Shown piece by piece: positions 61,701 to 64,000 of a stretch of DNA of 64,000 bases. Below the pieces are notes generated by a model. It was not told the origin of the DNA. It was given only the letters and a program-made list of their open reading frames with translations, and did no database searches. Positions within the stretch are counted from its first letter, which is position 1. Every line of letters starts with the position of its first letter. Made by a program: the position numbers and the translations under genes. Source of the stretch: Glossina fuscipes (taxonomy: Eukaryota > Arthropoda > Insecta > Diptera > Glossinidae); the NCBI RefSeq assembly GCF_014805625.2, contig NW_023998434.1, forward strand, positions 1,263,912 through 1,327,911. Direction: 5' to 3'.

Positions 61701-62370
61701 AAGGCGCACATTCGCGTACATCTTTTACGTATAAATATATATATATATATATATATATACGTGTATTATGCCTTTAACTTCTCTTATGGAATTTTTGGAA
61801 AAATTTCTTTATCATATTTCTTCCGCTATTTTCATATTTTTTTTATTTTTTTTATTTTTTTTGGCAGCGCTTGCAGTCATCATGTCGTTTAGAATGGCTT
61901 TGGGGTTTGAGAGTCAACGCCTTCTGCTTAACAATATACATGTAATACATATCTTTGTGTACTAAAGGAACTTTGTCTTGTTGCAGCAGTACTGTCAATA
62001 TGTGTCGACATTTTATTTTATCTTGCCGACATTTTTTTTTTCCCAACAAAGATTCTTGCAATTTAGTTCAACTAAAGGTCGCTTTTAAAAGCAGTTTCAT
62101 GCTTATGCTTTAAAAGGGATGGCAAATGTAGTAACTAATTTGAAAATTATATAGAGATTGTTAAGAAAGATTGTTTAAACATTTACTATCCGATTAACAC
62201 TTGCTGCCTCTCGTTTGTTAGCTCCATTAGAGTGACTTGTCCATATAGTTTCATTCAAAAGAGCAACATTTTTACAAACTTGTTTAAATTGACTGAAAAA
62301 ATTTAAATAGCTCACTTACTGGTTTGTTTACCGTATACTTTATTTAATACTTATATCTATCTACCATACT
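58760..62370. other. AT-rich DNA upstream of the minus-strand gene
   Basis: No gene seen. Around 60850-61105 there is a stretch ending 'gagtatagggtataaaaagcg' with 'gacaaacagacgtcc' inside, which may be another decayed family A-type repeat. Confidence 0.45.
61730..61764. repeat. (TA)n microsatellite flanked by inverted ACGTATA/TATACGT
   Basis: TA tract bounded by 'acgtata' on the left and 'tatacgt' on the right, so the whole can form one hairpin. Confidence 0.85.
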
Positions 62371-62373
62371 GAA

Positions 62374-62709
62374 ATGGGTCAAGTTGATCCAACGTTCTTA
62401 TGCAATCGCGATAAATTCAAAAATGAAAAAGAGAAACAGAAAGTTGACACCGATTACACCGCACTCTTACAATATAGAATAAACGGGGACAATCTTGAAA
62501 AAACACCGATTCTTTTCTTCCGATTTTCGGCATCGTTTGAAGATACTTATGATGTACCAGATGTTTGTCAGAGTCACCGGTATGATCCGACCAAAAATCA
62601 TCGTGCCGACTGGCTTATTGCGATACACTCTTTCATTTCAATTTATTTCCAATTTATTCCAACGCACAACGTCCTTTATCTTAGCCAATTATCGTCATCA
62701 GCACTTTGA
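62374..62709 (+). other. Open frame of unknown status
   Basis: A 111-codon frame from an ATG (MGQVDPTFLCNRDKFKNEK) with charged, mixed composition. It ends just before family B copy 1 begins at about 62735. No domain recognised. Its abutment to a repeat makes a transposon-related origin possible. Confidence 0.15.
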
Positions 62710-62734
62710 ATATAAGCACAGGTAAAAAAAATAA

Positions 62735-63170
62735 GTAAGAAAATTAAATTCGGTCGCGGCCGAATCTTCAATACCCATCACTGTTTACCCCAAAAAGGCG
62801 ACAAAAGAAGTAAAAGAACAAAATTTTCATGGTCTATAATACGGAGCGCGGGCGCAACTAATTTTTTCTATTTTCAAAATAAAAGTTTTTGTGGTATAGG
62901 CATGTGGGCGTTGTAGGCGTGTCGTTTGAAAAGTTTATGTCAATTCCAAAGACTTTCGTAAATTTGTAAGCGGTACCCTTATCCAGACGGATAGGCGGAC
63001 ACGTTTATGTCCGTTCAAAATTTGAAACTGGGCAAGAAATTAGAGACTTTATAGGGTTATTGAAGCTTATTTTTGCGAGTTATAAAGATATTGAAAAAGC
63101 AATTTAATTTTGATACATTATAATATTAGGTAGGCGTGGTCGATTCTTCCATTTTTGTACACAAATGCTG
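62735..63170 (+). mobile_element. Interspersed repeat family B, copy 1 (palindromic head)
   Basis: It begins AAGAAAATTAAATTCGG and contains the hairpin ATTCGG-TCGCGG-CCGAAT (62748-62765), then 'atcttcaatacccatcac', 'catggtctataatacgg', 'ttttttctatt', 'ggcatgtgggcgttgtaggcgtgtc', 'gaaaagttta' and 'ttttgatacattataatatt.ggtaggcgtggtcgat'. It aligns with 53387-53820 in the same orientation. No ORF. A Helitron/DINE type is possible but not shown. Confidence 0.5.
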
Positions 63171-63204
63171 CAGCATCGCTTATAGTATATGCATTCAAAT
63201 TTTT

Positions 63205-63505
63205 GTGCATTTATTTGCTTCAGTTTATGAGTAATAAACAGAAACCAATTTTTCATTCCTTTTGAAAAACAGACGTGTTCTCAGTTTGCTTGAGGGCGTG
63301 TCCTTCTTCCGATTTGGCCCATTTTCAGTACCAACTTGCATGCAAGAACTTCGAATGTTTCTGCCAAATTCGAAGACGATAGTTTTATTTTCGTGGCAAG
63401 GAGAATGTTTTACAACAGACATTATATAGACGGGCAGGCGGACAGACAAACATGCTGAAATCGACGCTGGTAAAAAATATGTGTACTTTGTAGGTCTCTG
63501 ATGCT
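63205..63505 (-). mobile_element. Interspersed repeat family A, copy 4
   Basis: Reversed family A order: 'cccattttcagtaccaacttgcatgcaagaacttcgaatgtttctgccaaattcgaagacgatagttttattttcgtggcaagg' followed by gacgggcaggcggacagac and 'ttgtaggtctctgatgctt'. The open frame on the minus strand here is the translation of this repeat, not a gene. Confidence 0.45.
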
Positions 63506-63650
63506 TCCCTGTGGGCGTTGCAAAAATATTCAAGCTGAGATCTAACTTAATTTTGAAATAAGTGCCTAAGAACAAATTATTTAAAGCGCTTCATTGAACC
63601 ATTGAAACGATCCGAAAAAAGTAAATGAGCCGTGTATATATATTTGTTCC

Positions 63651-64000
63651 TTTGCCAAAAACCTAAAGAGTAACATAAGCATAAATTAAAAAAGTAAATA
63701 CTATTACGTTTAGACGAAACACAGGGGATGACATCATCCTAAATTTAAAAACAAAAAATATTTGTAATTTCGCCAAAAACGTAAGGGGCAATATCATCCT
63801 AAATTAAAAAAAAAAACAATCGTTCTTACTTTGCCAAAAACCTAAATTAAAAAAAAAAAGTTTGTATTTTAAGAAAAACGTTCTAAGTCGGAAAAAATAA
63901 AACTTTCGGTTTTTGGTGAAAAGTCTTAAATCGCAAAAAATGAAATTTTCGGTTTTTTGCCAAAAACGTAAGGGGTACCATCGTCCTAAATCGCAAAAAA
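63651..64000 (+). repeat. AT-rich tandem array, truncated by the window edge
   Basis: The motif TTTGCCAAAAACGTAAGGGG followed by 'taccatcgtcctaaatcgcaaaaaa' recurs with variation from 63651, 63771, 63831 and 63955. Reduced units occur between (for example 'aaaatgaaattttcgg' and 'aaaataaaactttcgg'). Full units are near 60 bases and short ones near 40. The array continues beyond 64000. Confidence 0.6.

Noticed and set aside
63225..63575. 116-codon minus-strand frame with a SVRLPVYIM segment
   Set aside because: It coincides with family A copy 4; the same residues arise from the CCGTCTGTCC core in other copies.

Overview
The window looks like non-coding DNA from a higher (schizophoran) fly. It is AT-rich throughout and dense in (TA)n, (CATA)n, (GA)n, (AC)n and poly-A/T tracts. 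It carries several copies of short interspersed repeats with the CCGTCTGTCCGT core and the 'accctataaag...ttcttgatca' block familiar from DINE-1/INE-1-type non-autonomous Helitrons of flies. A tephritid or related family would fit, but nothing in the sequence fixes the species. The assembly has one 100-N gap at 30155-30254.

Only one protein-coding segment is well supported: a first coding exon on the minus strand at 57625-57756. It encodes a 25-residue signal peptide, a basic patch and an acidic stretch, and ends in a consensus GTAAGT donor. I cannot name the gene. No following exon is recognisable, so most of the window to its left is best read as a long first intron, as intergenic DNA, or as both. 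One AG|GTAAG junction of recursive-splice type on the minus strand (10550/10551) would fit a very long intron of this gene. A stronger one on the plus strand (27615/27616) would need a different, plus-strand host gene.

Layout: 1-6.0 kb, low-complexity AT-rich DNA with a perfect 29-bp hairpin; 6.0-10.4 kb, repeat families A, B and C; 10.5-12.1 kb, the minus-strand recursive-site candidate and a GC-richer block with a coding-like frame; 12-24.6 kb, mostly featureless DNA with a small exon-like segment (17.7 kb), a tRNA-Ser-like/SINE head (20.4 kb) and microsatellites; 24.8-25.1 kb, a coding-like relic with in-frame stops; 27.6 kb, the plus-strand recursive-site candidate; 29.3-29.9 kb, a GC-richer block; 30.2 kb, the gap; 31.5-32.9 kb, repeat families B and A; 39.4 kb, a 16-bp minisatellite; 40.5-40.9 kb, a second coding-like relic; 41.9-42.5 kb, families A and B; 49.8-50.4 kb, the most GC-rich anomalous block; 51.6 kb, an exon-shaped segment; 53.4 kb, family B; 55.3 kb, an opa-type CAG/CAA repeat; 57.6-58.7 kb, the signal-peptide exon and its 5' region; 62.7-63.5 kb, families B and A; and 63.65-64 kb, an AT-rich tandem array running off the edge.

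No complete gene, confident functional tRNA, rRNA, CRISPR array or intact transposon was seen. I found no convincing new biological system. The most useful leads are the signal-peptide exon with its putative giant intron, the recursive-splice motifs, the decayed coding relics and the interspersed repeat families.
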